NCBI GenBank assembly: GCA_020205615.1
Contig: CM035165.1
Coordinates: 84,816,005-84,880,004, forward strand
Reading direction: 5' to 3'
Source: Panax quinquefolius
Lineage: Eukaryota; Streptophyta; Magnoliopsida; Apiales; Araliaceae
Length of the DNA: 64,000 bases
In this document: positions 43,412 through 56,474 of the stretch, piece after piece
Numbering within the stretch: position 1 is the first letter of the stretch
How the letters are laid out: every line of letters starts with the position of its first letter
Notes under the pieces: model-generated
What the model was told of the DNA's origin: nothing
The model's input: only the letters and a program-made list of their open reading frames with translations
Database searches by the model: none
Program-made: the position numbers and the translations under genes

Positions 43412-46411
43412 TGTCAGGAATAAACATGTTAATGTTATTCCTATTTATATATAATTTGATTATGATATATATTAATGAATATGCAAGTATGCTTGCATTA
43501 AGAAAAGCTGTAAAGTCCTTTGATAGATAATAGAAACATATGTACAAGAACTTAGAATGAATTGATCAAGTATGTTAGGTTGATCCTACATAAGCAAAAT
43601 AGCTTTGTAAAGTCCTTAAAAAGAAATGATGTACAAGGACTATAAACATAGAAAGATCAAGAATGTTAGGTTGATCTTATGATGTAATAGATAGGCTTGT
43701 CTGATCGTCGAGCACTGCACCAGAAATCGTAGTCTGCCAGGAGAGTGAAGGAAAACTCGAGAGATATCGAGGTAGAATCGTAGTCTACAAGATAGTAGAT
43801 CTCTGAGTTCATAAACTGCCAGAAGAGATGAGGAAAGATCGTAGTGTGTCGAGTAGAACTTCCTCGTAGCTGAAGTCTGCTGAGGAAGTCATGTTCAGAA
43901 TCGTAGAGACAACCAGCCTACGAGCCGACTGAACATCTGCCGAAGCCAAGTCAAAAACATAGACTACACTCGGAGTCGTAGAGTTTACTGATGCAGAAGC
44001 TAAGTCAAGGATCGTAGATTACACTCTGAGTCATAGAGTCTATTGATTACATGCAGAGATCGTAGTCGAGCAAGATCAGATGAAGACATCGAGCATAAAG
44101 ACATCGAACATAAAGACAGAAATCATAGAGTGTCAAGATCTGATCCCGAAGTCGTAGGGTCTACACAACCAAAGCTGAATCGTAGAGTGCAGAACTACGA
44201 CCTCAACAATTGTGCTCACAACGCCAAGGTTGAATCGTAGAGCAAATACGATTCTCAACAAATGAGCACTCCCAGAATATCCAAAGGAACCAAGCCTCTG
44301 GTTCAAGCTGCAATGTTACATCCAACTTGAAGGAACCAGAGAGCACTCAACGAATGGCATACAAGCTAACAGAAGATCTAAGCACCAACCTAATCAGCAT
44401 CAAGATTAAGTTGTGAAACCATTGGAGATGAAGTCTTCCACAAGGAGATTAGAAGAAGACTTGATGGCGGCGAAGAAGGAAAGTCGCCAAGTCTGATGGT
44501 ATCAAGCGCGAGAAGACAACGATCTTGGAAGCAACCAGGATCTTAGTGTTTTCTAAACAAAGAAAGAACTGATGAAGTAAATACAGAGATACTGGACATC
44601 TTCTAAAGAACAAGGCTAAAGTGATTAAGCATTGGGTCAGTCCATTGATGATACGTGAACGGGAGATCACAAGGATAAATCGAGCTGGACACGCCATAAA
44701 TCTGAAGTGTCTTGCTATTCAGAAGGGGCCAGAACAAAGAAGTCAAGTCATTAGTATCTGAGAACTGTTGAGGCAAACAGAAGTGTTGAAACACTGCACA
44801 AAAGAAGGAAGTAGTGTTCTACATTGAAGTTCCAATCAACACTCTTCAAGATCGTAGTGTTATCTCTACCAGTCAACAAGACACTACGATCAGGTGCTTC
44901 AAGACATGCATCAGAATCGTAGAGTTCGAATAGCTGAAGACTGAAGCATTGGCAACGATTGAATCTGAAGGGTAATATTCGGACAAGTTCTTATTGAGAG
45001 CATCGATGCAAAAGGACAACCTCTGATTGAGAAATCAGAAGGAGAAAATAAAGTCTTTAACATGCCCAAGACATTAAAGTGATATATCTGACAGGGTAGG
45101 TGAAACAGCAAATTGCAGTATCAGAAAGTCAGAAAAAGTTGTCATGTCACATCTGCAGTCTGCACCAAGCAACTCAAGATCTGTGATGCATTTCAAAGAG
45201 CTTTCAACTGCTACTCTCTAACTGGAAGATTGAGAATGAGTATAAATCTGCTAGAGCTTCAAAGATCAAAGGTTGGTAGAGTTACCGAGTTTAGAGTAAC
45301 GGTGGACTGTTCTAAACCACGTAAGACAGTGAGCTCGAAGGCTCACTCTACAATCCACCAAGAACACCCAGAGACATACAAAGAAAGAAGTAGAAGTGAG
45401 TGTTTTAAAATGTAGAAGTGAGAGTTCTACTACATGAAGAGTGTTCTGAACTGCCGAGAGAAAGAAGAGCATTAATGACATCTTGATGTTCATCATGGGA
45501 AGACTCTAAGTACCATAGAGAAGAGCTCACAGTCATCTTAGCAAGTCCATCATGAGAAGGCATCAAGTATCAAGAAAGGAGATCATAAACGTCATCATGG
45601 TGGCAAGCATGAGAAAGTTTCCAAGTACCTAGCAGAAGAGCTTACAGTCATCTTAGAAACCCATCATGTGCAGCCACCACGTATCAAGAGGAATGATCTT
45701 CAAGGCAGTTCATCAAGGGATCATCAGAAGAGGTTGAGTAACTGAAGAAGCTGAGCATCATGCAACACTCAACTGCACTTCAAGGATGATCACGCCAAGC
45801 TTCTAAGTACAGAAGATGTTCAAAGCATAAAGATATCTTAGCAGCTCAGTATCAACTCCAACAAACAAATAAACAACTCAACAAGAATCCAGGGCATGAG
45901 GGGTCCTTGTCCGGAGGGACTAAATGAAGTTCCAAGCCTGCTGGGCTTGAAGAGTTCCTAGGGAACTAGAGGAGTTCCAAGGCTGCTGGCCTTGAAGAGT
46001 TCTTAGTGAACTGGAGTCCCAAGGCTGCTGGCCTTGAAGGAATCTTTGTGATTCAGGGTGCTGCCTTTCCTTAGTGGAAATCCTGCTTAGTTAAAAGCAA
46101 AAGAGTGGATTAGGAGCTTGAGTCTCTGAACCACTTAAAACCCCTTGTGTCATTTATATTATGTCATTTACATTATGTATATTAACATCTATAACTGCTA
46201 TGTATGTTCTAACGGCTTACAACCGAACTAACTCTATGAATAATGTATGTATGATTATGAATATATCAATGAAGGGGACCTTTTACTTATTCCGCTGTGA
46301 TTGAAAAGATCATTATGTTTGTCATATGCTAATTTAATAGCAATACAAAATAAAAGAGAAAAATATTTGAAATTAAAAGGATCTATTCAACCCCCACTTC
46401 TAGATCTATTG
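43412..46411 (+). mobile_element. 3' LTR of element S, main part (ends at 58612-58630)
   Basis: Matches the 5' LTR from TGTCAGGAATAAACATG on and also keeps the 3' portion that the 5' copy lost, up to CTATTCAACCCCCACTTCTAG. LTR C then interrupts it. The last 19 bases (TGCCTACTGTGAACTAACA) lie at 58612-58630 after the TATTG duplication. The full length is about 3.0 kb. The matching end in the minus-strand Sirevirus is CTATTGTGCC...GAACTAATA. Confidence 0.88.
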
Positions 46412-46878
46412 TGTAAGACCCCAACTTTTATGAATAAAGATGAATTTTCTATAAATATCATTTTTGAATATTATGTAATGAATTTGATATAATGTTATAG
46501 TTGTGGGTAATATTTATAAATTTTGCAAAGTACGCAAGTTGTTATATAATATTCGATTAGTCGGGGAATATTCATTTTAACAGGGAATATTCATACAACG
46601 GCACAATCATTGGTGGACCCCACAACAGAATTATTGTCGGATTGAGAAAACGACAAAAATACTTTATGAAAATAACGGTGGAAGTTTTACCGTTAACTAT
46701 TGAAACACCCGGTGTTAAAAGTACAGTAATACGCGTGGTTGCATTGTAGCACACGATATTGATTATTGATGCTTACGTGAGAAGTCACTCAGTTTTATTC
46801 AATTATTGCTACAGTAATTGCTGCATAGTATCTCACGTTATTTGATTCAATTATTATCAATATTTTATATATTATTAA
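46412..46878 (+). mobile_element. Tekay-family solo LTR C, first segment
   Basis: Starts TGTAAGACCCC after TATTG (46407-46411). It breaks at ATTAA, where element D enters, and continues at 56475-58606, followed by TATTG (58607-58611). No internal region or second LTR belongs to it, so it is a solo LTR left by recombination between two LTRs. About 2.6 kb in total. Confidence 0.9.
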
Positions 46879-49680
46879 TGTGACGCCCCCAAAATAGGTA
46901 TACACAACACCCATTCTGAGTCGCCAAATACATGGTACAGAAACAACTACAACTTTATTATTACAACAAGAAAGCGTGAGTTTGAATACAAATATTATCT
47001 TCTAGACAATATCTATACTCAAATAAATCCTCATCACATTATTGATTCATTATTTTACAAAAATGGTGAGGACTACTAAACAACTCTCTCTAGAATCTTC
47101 ATTCCATACCCGACTAGTACTCGCTACATTCTCGCCTCCCGAGAAGAAAAATGGAACAACAAGGAAAAGGGTGAGCTCAACTAGCCCAATAAAGAATATT
47201 ATGACTAAGATAATATACAACAAATTATCGTTAGTCTTCAACGAGGAAAAAATCGATAGAATACAATAGACAACAAGTTTCGGATCAATATTCATAGTGA
47301 AATAATAATTCATAGAAGAGTTACGTAGAGAATGAAATCTACTATAATCTATGAATTTAACGATCCATCATCAATATTTTATCCTCAGTAACATCAATCA
47401 ATATACATCCGGAATCAAATATTCATCTTTGCACTACTGAGCCAAAGATATTCATCGATTGGTCATATTCATTTAAACACTGTTCATCTTTGGACTCTGA
47501 GCCAAAGATATTAATCAATCGGTCATGTTCATCTCAACACCTATTCATCTTTGCACCACTGGAGCCAAAGATATTCTTGAAATCATTCATCTTTGCACTC
47601 TGAGCCAAAGATATTCAATAATATCATCATTTAAGACCGAGGATGATGAAAAATATTTTTAAAGAAAGCGAATCCGGTGAAACAAAATGACAAGGATTAA
47701 GGATTAAGGATTAGTACTTGGTTTTATCACGTCCAAAAATACCTCAAAAATAATCATAGTGGTGTAAAATTCAAGAATGATCAAAACATGGATACAATCA
47801 AAAGTTAGTATCCAAAATAGATGTTTTAGACGAAAAGAAGAAATTTTATTTTTAAGGTGAATAGTACCTGTGATATCGTGAATAGTGCAGTATCGTGAAT
47901 AGTCTTAGATATCGTGAATAGTAACTCAGAGCACCAAAAGATAGAAATTCCACAAAAACATCTTCACGCTTCATAGAATAGTACTCGTGAATAGTAACTT
48001 CGTGAATAGTAACTCATGAATAGTAACTCATGAATAGTAACCCATGAATAGTAACCCCGAGCATGAAAAAGTTTCAAATTTGATAAAACTTGGATCAACA
48101 TTTCAAAGATAATGATATTGAAGAAATAATATCATTACAAAAAAATAATATCTCTTACCTCGAAAGATCGAAGACTTTAGCTAGAATCTAGGGTATAGTC
48201 TTTGAAAGGAACTTACCTTTATCTAGCAATACTCAAAGTATACTCAAAATACTCACAAGAATACGCTCAAAATATCGAGAGAGAAATAGAGAAAACTTGG
48301 AGTTTAGGGTGTGATTTTCAATTCTAACCTAAGCACCCTATTTATAGGAAAATGCTTAGAACACCAAAGCGAAAATTTAATATAATATTAATATAATTAT
48401 ACAAATTTTCCTTAGCCCACCTTTTGGTCAAAACACCAGCCACACATGTTAATGATGTCCAAAAAAATACAAAAAACGTTTTTCTTAACAAAATAATTTA
48501 AACTCCCAAAATCAATTATTTGAACTTGAACTTCAATAATTCATAATAAATAGCCCTTTCATCAGAAAATTCGAATTTCGCGAGTTTTTATAGGAAATTC
48601 AATTCTCTACAACTTTCCAGAAGAAAGTTTTTCCAAATTTCAAACAAAATCGACCGAAATCCACAAGCGGGCGATTTTACTGTTATAATCAAATTTGATC
48701 GATAATTGTGTCCACCAACACACAAAACATGTGTTAAACATTTAATGCCACACAAAATACTCTTCCTCCTCATATACTCATATATCCCACATTCATTGTA
48801 AAAATATCACAGTTAATATATTATTAAAATAATATATTTAAATAAATTATTTTATCGAGAAAAAGATAAAATATTAATTTTCAACAATTGTCATTTTAAA
48901 ATTTTCTCCATCTATATCCACATAAAATCAATATTTTCCTCATCATATAAATCAATAATTAATTATTCACAAATAATATTACAGAATCACAATATTGACA
49001 ACCGTGTAGGTTCCGGGAAGAGGGGCTTTCAATAAGAATTTCTTCTTCTTGGCCTTGCAATTAGATGATCAAACCTCTCCTTACGCAGAACTTTCTAGAC
49101 ATTGCCAATAATGTTATCTAATAATATTATTAGGATAATATGAATTATTAGCCGATAATGAAAGATCTTGTGTAATGACAATTATTGAAATAACAACAAT
49201 ATAAAATATCAACGCAAACAATTATTAACTCGATAAAATCTTTGAGCAGTAATTATCGTAACCATTATTGAGTAGTGCCTTCTTCACGTAAGAATCAATA
49301 ATTGGTGCAATCTGGTGTGCTTCTTCAACAACGGCGCGTATTAGTGTGTTTTAACCACCGGGTATTCCAACAAGATAATTGCAAACAACTACTTGTAGTT
49401 ATTTAAAAACAACTTATATTTGTCGTTTTCTTCATCCAATCGCTTTCCGTTATGGGGCCCACACATGGCTGCTGGCCATCGCATTTACGAATATTCACAA
49501 GCGATCTGAATATTCCACGACCAAACGAATATTCCCAAACAACAATGAATATTTTATAACCACTTGCTTATTTTGAAATATTTGCGTATTTAACCCTTAA
49601 CTATCCACATTAATCAAATCAACCCTTACTATTTCAAAATAAAGGAAATTCCTTTTTATTTAAAAATTTGAGGTCTTACA
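46879..49680 (-). mobile_element. 3' LTR of element D
   Basis: 2,802 bp. On the plus strand it starts TGTGACGCCCCC and ends GAGGTCTTACA. Differences from the partner LTR are unusually often at CAG/CTG positions. A TATA box lies at 48338-48346 (minus). A GAATAGTAAC array lies at about 47862-48055 and a GCC(A)AAGATATTCATC array at about 47420-47620. Confidence 0.9.
47862..48055 (-). repeat. GTGAATAGTAACT(C) tandem array, element D 3' LTR
   Basis: About ten short units of GAATAGT with variable linkers (CTCAT, ATCGT, CCCAT). Partner array at about 54645-54835. Related ACTATTCAT units occur in LTR F near 29771-29860. Confidence 0.75.
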
Positions 49681-49700
49681 ACCTCCCTCCTTATGAAATT
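49681..49700 (-). other. Polypurine tract of element D
   Basis: On the minus strand CATAAGGAGGGAGGT precedes the LTR start TGTAAGACC. Confidence 0.8.
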
Positions 49701-51190
49701 TCGTCCTCGAAATTGACGTCACGATACTGGTATTTTGAAAAGGTGAGGATACCTCGCTTTCATTTTCGTTTCAATTCCCGGTCATTTCCTCTATAGCATG
49801 ATTCCTCCACAAAACTTTAACTTGTGGTATAACCTTTCTTAGCGTAGGACATGCTCCTTCCTATCCAAAATCTTGATGGTACCTCCTCATACGTTAAGTC
49901 TTGGCTATCTCGTCCAGGTTCTAACTCAATAACGTGGTTCGGGTCTTTCACATATTTACTGAAATACGGATATGTGAAACACATTATGAACACGAGACAT
50001 ACTCGGAGGTAACGCATGAAGTCTATAGGCTACATTTCCTACTCGGTCAAGAATTTGAAATGGGCCCGATAAATCGTGGATTGAGCTTTCCTCTCTTCCC
50101 AAATCTTATAACTCCCTTCCATGGAGCAACTCGCAACAATACATGATCCCCCACACTAAATTCCACGTCCTTTCGATGAAGATTCGAATAACTCTTTTGT
50201 CGATCTTGTGCCGTTTGTATCGTTGTCGAATCATTAGTCATACGTACTAACTTCGGGTCCCAACAATGTTGCTTCACCCACCTCATCCCAACATATTGGA
50301 GAACGACATTTTGTCCATATAATGCTTGAATGGAACCATGCCTATATTTGTTTAATAACTATTGTTGTATGAGAATTCTACCGATGGCAAGTACTTATCC
50401 CAACTTCCTTTGAAATCTAGGACTGAGTTTTAATATATCTTCAAGAGTTTGAGTAGTCCTTTCGATTGCCCATCCGGTTTGAGGATGGTATGCCAAGCCA
50501 GATAAATCGTAAATTCGTGCCCATAGCTTTCTAACCCAAAATCATGAAGTGAATCTTGGGTCACGATCTAAAACTATGGATCTTGGCATGCCATGCAATC
50601 TCACAATCTCATTTACGTACATACGAGAAAGGCGTTCAAGGAATAAGTCTCTCGTATCGGTAGAAATGAGTAGACTTGGTTAATCTATCAACAATAACCC
50701 AAATCGCATCTATGCCTTGAGAAACCGTAGGAAGACCCGTAACTTGAAATCCATAGTAATGTGTTCCCACTTCCATTCCAGGAATCTCAAGTGGTTGCAA
50801 ACGGACCCTTAGGTACAAGATGCTCGCCTTTACACGTTGGCAAGTTAAACACATCGAGATAAACTTTGCAATCTCTCTCTTCATATTGCTCCACCAAAAT
50901 GTATGTGAAGATCACGATACATTTTAGTACTTCGAGGATGGATTGCAAATGGCGTATTGTGTGCCTCCATCATAATCTTGTTCTTCAAATCGAGTCGTTA
51001 GGAACACAAAGTGCAGAGTGGACTCAAGTATTCCTTCTTCATCAATTCTCGCTTAGGAATAGCTCCTTCTTGTACTTTCTTACGCATCGGCTCAAGATTG
51101 GTGGCTTGAGCAACCTTAACTTTTTCTATTAAAGTTGGCTCTGTCGTATACTTGACATCATCGCTTTTCGTTCCGCATATGATCTTCTAC
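49701..51190 (-). pseudogene. Integrase with chromodomain, element D
   Basis: Minus-strand pieces in order: zinc-domain end MKREIAKFISMCLTCQRVKA (near 50830-50884), [61 protein letters not shown] and VEFSVGDHVLLRVAPWKGV. The chromodomain follows (YVKDPNHVIELEPG, DLTYEEVP; 49817-50017). Several frameshifts break it. The zinc Cys pair is intact here, unlike in B. Confidence 0.88.
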
Positions 51191-51424
51191 TCAACGCGTC
51201 GGCTACCACGTTTCGCTTTTCCAAGATGGTATGGTTAGAATATGTGCCGAAATGAGTAGCTCTCTTGAGCTCTTGGAAAATCTTCTCGCATTCCTCGCTC
51301 CATACAATTTTGTATCTTTCGAGTCACTAAGTTAATGGAATAGCGATTCGAGAATATCCTTCAACGAATCTCGATAATAACCAACTAAGCCTGAAAGCTA
51401 CGTATTTCGATTCTTGACTTAGGT
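51191..51424 (-). pseudogene. RNase H fragments, element D
   Basis: The minus strand shows the start of the RNase H side (LVIIEIR, a decayed AGYYRRF, then RKIQNCMERGM). It jumps to the end motif GKAKRGSRRVE, matching the usual KANVVADALSRR in a shifted frame. The middle of the domain is missing. Confidence 0.6.
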
Positions 51425-51560
51425 TGCTCTCAAGCGTGACTCATATCCCAATCTTGGATAAACGTCACAATGACACCTATCGATTTACTATCGCACGCGA
51501 ATATGGCGTCCCCTACGAGAGAGTAAAGCAGGTGAATTCCACAAAGGAAGTCACAAGATA
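51425..51560 (-). other. Foreign patch in place of RT, element D
   Basis: Unrelated to element B at this place. On the minus strand it resembles 2815-2945 of element A, best in GATAGGTGTCATTGTGACGT and the TATCCAAG...GAGTCAC stretch. Confidence 0.5.
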
Positions 51561-52390
51561 AAGGTTCGGTACCAAATTCTATAGTTGAATTTTTAACTCA
51601 CGAAGTTCAATAGAGCCATTCGATATGAGATTTTAGAAATGAGTTTTTGTCTAGGGTTCAAAGTCGATACAAAATTTAATATCGAGGCTTTGGGAGTAAG
51701 CAAGAAATTCTTGAGAAAATACGTCGGGAAAAATCAATAACAACGGGAATATTATTCAAATCGGCGTGTCTTTATTCAAATCCATAACATGGACTAAGAA
51801 AATTTGACATCCGTAATAAGCGAATGACTTCATGGCTTGATATGAAAATGTTTGACTACAATGGTTTGATTGCTTGAATTGAATAACAAAGGTTGCTTAG
51901 GAATATGAAAACTAACAACCTTACGAAAATAATCAATTTCGGCATGATGAGTAGTTAACCTTAAAATCACATCAAAAACAAATATCTCTATAGAAATAAG
52001 GTTAACGGTAATGTGATAATGCCAACTGAATCAAGCAAGATTTATAAGCGATGGATGTGATGAAAGTTTCTCTAACGGAGTTTCCACGAGATAGGTCAAA
52101 GTCTAATTTCTCCCGAGTCAAGTTTAAGCGTTGAGCGCAAGTAAGTAAGAGAGATAAAAGAATGGGTGAAACCGATATCTAGTAAGGTATATACTTGCAA
52201 GAATTTATAATTAACTAACCGTGCTAACCGTTCGGGTTCCTTGCATTTTTTTGACCGGTCACGACAAACGCTCTTCCGGAATCGTTGACTTTGACTTTTA
52301 GGGACGATCTTTTGAGTCACCGTCCCCATTGAACTAGGTTTTCGCTTCTGCATACAATCTCGAAGCGATATGTCCTTCCTTTCCACAACT
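51561..52390 (-). pseudogene. Protease and RT N-terminal stub, element D
   Basis: Minus-strand 52096-52386 reads NYKFLQVYTLLDIGFTHSFISLTYL. The protease signature is thus Asp-Ile-Gly with Phe for Ser, close to intact but mutated. The linker with Phe-Pro-Asp-Val-Phe follows, and the RT opening around a degraded [12 protein letters not shown] ends near 51570, after which RT is absent. Confidence 0.75.
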
Positions 52391-53300
52391 ATAGCATACC
52401 TTGAGCTGTTAGGCGGTTTGGATGATATGTCCCTCTTTTCCGCATTTGTAGCATATGATGGGGTGGTCGTTCTCTCCCTTAAAACTAGTTACTTACTCTT
52501 GGGCCAGCGTCTTCACATGGTCGTTGTTGAATCTCCTCTTTTTAAAATCTCCTCCCAGGCTCGCTTCTTCTATTTTTTCATGGCCACGATTACCACCAGA
52601 GTGGTTACCGCCTTTATCTGTATTCTTCTTTCTCCATTGGTTATCGTTATTTTGATGATTGCTATCTTGGTATGATCCTCGGTTATGGTCCCTCGGTGAA
52701 GCGTACTCGTTATCTCGCTCTAACAATTTGAGCCCACATTGACAACATCTGATAGAGAGAAAATTTATGAGAAATGAGATCTTGGCGTATGTCGGGTTTC
52801 AAACCTCTCGAAACATCCCGCGTCATCGTTCCTCATTCTCCACCAAATGAGGTGCAAACTGGATAACTCGCATGAACCGCCTCGTCTTTGGGACACCGTC
52901 ATGTTATTCTCGCTCTAGTCTAATAAACTCCACTTCCTTCATATATGACGAATACTTTGGGGAAGTACTTGTCATTGAAGCTGTTCTCAAGCGTCTCCCA
53001 TGACATCTTGAGTGCAATTTGGATGGATGCACGCTTCCTGATTCCCACCGATGAATCTGCCTCGCCACGGAACATAAAGGTGGCGAATGGAACTTCTGTT
53101 CCTCCGTGCATCCCAAGACATCGAATATCTTGGTAATTTGTTTGACCCACGTCTCCGCACTTAATCGGATCCGGCTTTCCCCGAGTCTGGTGGTCCCAAC
53201 TCTTTGAATCGCTTGCATTTGTGACCACTCGTGAATTGCTATCATTTCCTCCTCAGTATTTTGAACACGAGTCTCCTAAATGCGATTTTGCATGAAGCTG
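52391..53300 (-). pseudogene. gag of element D
   Basis: Minus-strand frames give AETWVKQITKIFDVLGCTEEQK, YMKEVEFIRLERE, a His/Asn/Gly-rich segment (52493-52726) and zinc-knuckle remnants near 52380-52470. The same order occurs in B. At least three frames are needed, so it is inactive. Confidence 0.82.
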
Positions 53301-53644
53301 CAAAAAGCTTCTAAACATCCTCGTTCATCATCTCCTCGGTGGTGTTATTCACGGGGAGGAACATTGCCCGACTGTTACACGTTCTCCTCGTTGGTGAGTC
53401 TGAGGCATCTCCACGGTCTCATTTACTCCATCATTAATATTCTCAATTCGACATTCTCAAAATCTTGTCATAAAATAAGGGTTAATTAAGGAAATCAATA
53501 TATCACATAATATCCCTATATCTTGACCAACTAACAAATAAGCTTAGGTAGGACACACTAGCGAAGGATTTATTCGTCTCTCCCTCCTAGTTCTATTCCT
53601 CGATCTCCGCCATGGAGATCATATCCCTAAGCTCGATATTAATT

Positions 53645-56469
53645 TGTGGCGCCCCCAAAATAGGTATACACAACACCCATTACGAGTCGCCAAATACATG
53701 GTACGTAAACAACTACAACTTTATTATTACAACAAGAAAGCTGTGAGTTTGAATACAAATATTATCTTACAGACAATATCTATACTCAAATAAATCCTCA
53801 TCACATTATTGATTCATTATTTTACAAAATGGTGAGGACTACTAACCAACTCTCTCTAGAATCTTCATTCCATACCCGAACTAGTATTTCTTACATTCTC
53901 TCCTCCTGAGAAGAAAAATGGAACAACAAGGAAAAGGGTGAGCTCAACTAGCCCAGTAAAGAATATTATGACTAAGATAATATACAACAAATTATCGTTA
54001 GTCTTCAACAGGGAAAAATCTGATAGAATACAATAGACAACAAGTTTCAGATCAATATTCGCAGCGGAAATAATAATTCATAGAAGAGTTACGTAGAGAA
54101 TGAAATCTACTATAATCTATGAATTTAACAGTCCATCATCAATATTTTATCCCTGTAACATCAATCAATATACATCTGGAATCAAATATTCATCTTTGCA
54201 CTACAGGCCAAAGATATTCATCAGTTGGTCATGTTCATTTAAACACCTGTTCATCTTTGCACTACAGGCCAAAGATATTAATCAATCGGTCATGTTCATC
54301 TCAACACCTGTTCATCTTTGCACTACAGGCCAAAGATATTCTTCAGAAATCATTCATCTTTGCACTACAGGCCAAAGATATTCAATAATATCATCATTTA
54401 AGACTGAGGATGATGAAAATATTTTAAAGAAAGCGAATCCAAAGTGAAACAAAATGACAAGGATTAAGGATTAAGGATTAAGTACTTGGTTTTATCCACG
54501 TCCAAAAATACCTCAAAAATAATCATAGTGGTGTAAAATTCAAGAATGATCAAAACATGGATACAATCAAAGTTAGTATCCGAATAGATGTTTTAGAGCG
54601 AAAGAAGAAATTTTATTTTTAAATTGAATAATACCAGTATCGTGAATAGTGTCAGATATCGTGAATAGTCCAGAGTATCGTGAATAGTAACTCACACCAA
54701 AAGATAGAAATTCCACAAAAACATCTTCACGCTTCATGAATAGTACTCGTGAATAGTAACTTTCGTGAATAGTAACTCATGAATAGTAACTCATGAATAG
54801 TAACTCATGAATAGTAACCCATGAATAGTAACCCGACATGAAAAGTTTCAAATTTGATAAAAACTTCAGATCAACATTTCAAAGATAATGATATTGAAGA
54901 AATAATATCATTACAAAAAAATAATATCCCTTACCTCGAAAGATCAAGACTTCTAGCTAGAATAAGGGTATAGTCTTTGAAGGAACTTACCACCGTCTAG
55001 CAATACTCAAAGTATACTCAAAATACTCACAAGAATACGCTCAAAATATCGAGAGAGAAATAGAGAAAACTTGGGTTTACGGTGTGATTTTCAATTCTAA
55101 CCTAAGCACCCTATTTATAGGAAAATGCTTAGAACACCAAAGCAGAAAATTTAATATAATATTAATATAATTATACAAATTTTCCTTAGCCCACCTTTTG
55201 GTCAAAACACCAGCCACACATGTTAATGATGTCCAAAAAAATACAAAAAACGTTTTTCTTAACAAAAATAATTTAAACTCCCAAAAATCAATTATTTCGG
55301 AGCTTCGGAACTTCAATAATTCATAATAAATAGCCCTTTCATCAGAAAATTCGAATTTCGCGAGTTTTTATAGGAAATTCAATTCTCTACAACTTTCCAG
55401 AAGAAAGTTTTTCCAAATTTCAAACAAAAATCGACCGAAATCCACAAACGCAGGCGATTTTTACAGTTATAATCAAATTTCGATTCAATAATTGTGTCCA
55501 CCAACACACAAAACATGTGTTAAACATTTAATGCCACAAAATACTCTTCCTCCTCATATACTCATATATCCCACATTCATTGTAAAAATATCACCGTTAA
55601 TATATTATTAAAATAATATATTTAAATAAATTATTTTATCAGAAAAAGATAAAATATTAATTTTCAACAATTGTCATTTTAAAATTTTTCTCCATCTATA
55701 TCCACATAAAATCAATATTTTCCTCATCATATAAATCAATAATTAATTATTCACAAATAATATTACAGAATCACAATATTGACAACCAGGCAGTTCCCAG
55801 GAAAGAGGGGGCTTTCCAATAAGAATTTCTTCTTACTGGCGCGCAATTAGATGACCAAACCTCTCCTTAGACAGAACTTTCTAGACATTGCCAATAATGT
55901 TATCTAATAATATTATTCAGATAATATGAATTATTGCTTCGATAATGAAAGATCTTGTGTAATGACAATTATTGAAATAAAAGAATATAAAATATCAACG
56001 CAAAGCAATTATTAACTCAATAAAATCTTTGAGCGGTAATTATCGTAACCATTATTGAGTAGTGCCTTCTTACGTAAGAATCAATAATTGGTGCAATACT
56101 GGTAATCACTCTTGTTCAACAACGTGTATTAGTGTGTTTTGTTTTAACCACCGGGTATTCCAACAAGATAATACTTGGCAACAACTACGCAATTATTTAA
56201 AAACAACTTATATTTGTCGTTTTCTTCATCCAATCGCTTTCGTTATGGGGCCCACATGCATACTTGCAGTAAATACGAATATTCCAAGCGATCACGAATA
56301 TTCCACGACCAAACGAATATTCCCAAACAACAATGAATATTTTATAACCACTTGCTTATTTTGAAATATTTGCGTATTTAACCCTTAACTATCCACATTA
56401 ATCAAATCAACCCTTACTATTTCAAAATAAAGAAAATTCCTTTTTATTTAAAAATTTTGGGGTCTTACA
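53645..56469 (-). mobile_element. 5' LTR of element D
   Basis: 2,825 bp, with plus-strand ends TGTGGCGCCCCC and GGGGTCTTACA, followed by ATTAA. The adjoining primer site (minus strand, just inside at 53644) is degraded to TAATATCGAGC. TATA box at 55111-55119 (minus). Confidence 0.9.
54190..54380 (-). repeat. Four units around CACTACAGGCCAAAGATATT, element D 5' LTR
   Basis: Reverse-complement form of the GTAGTGCA array. Units start near 54196, 54258, 54318 and 54360 and are about 45-62 bp each. Confidence 0.8.
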
Positions 56470-56474
56470 ATTAA

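Larger units (their letters stand above)
46879..56469 (-). mobile_element. Tekay-type element D, minus strand, RT deleted
   Basis: 9,591 bp, flanked by the exact duplication ATTAA (46874-46878 and 56470-56474). It has two LTRs of about 2.8 kb and an interior of about 4.0 kb with gag, protease, parts of RNase H, integrase and chromodomain. The interior is about 0.87 kb shorter than in B because the RT core is missing. It lies in opposite orientation inside LTR C of its own family. Confidence 0.92.
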
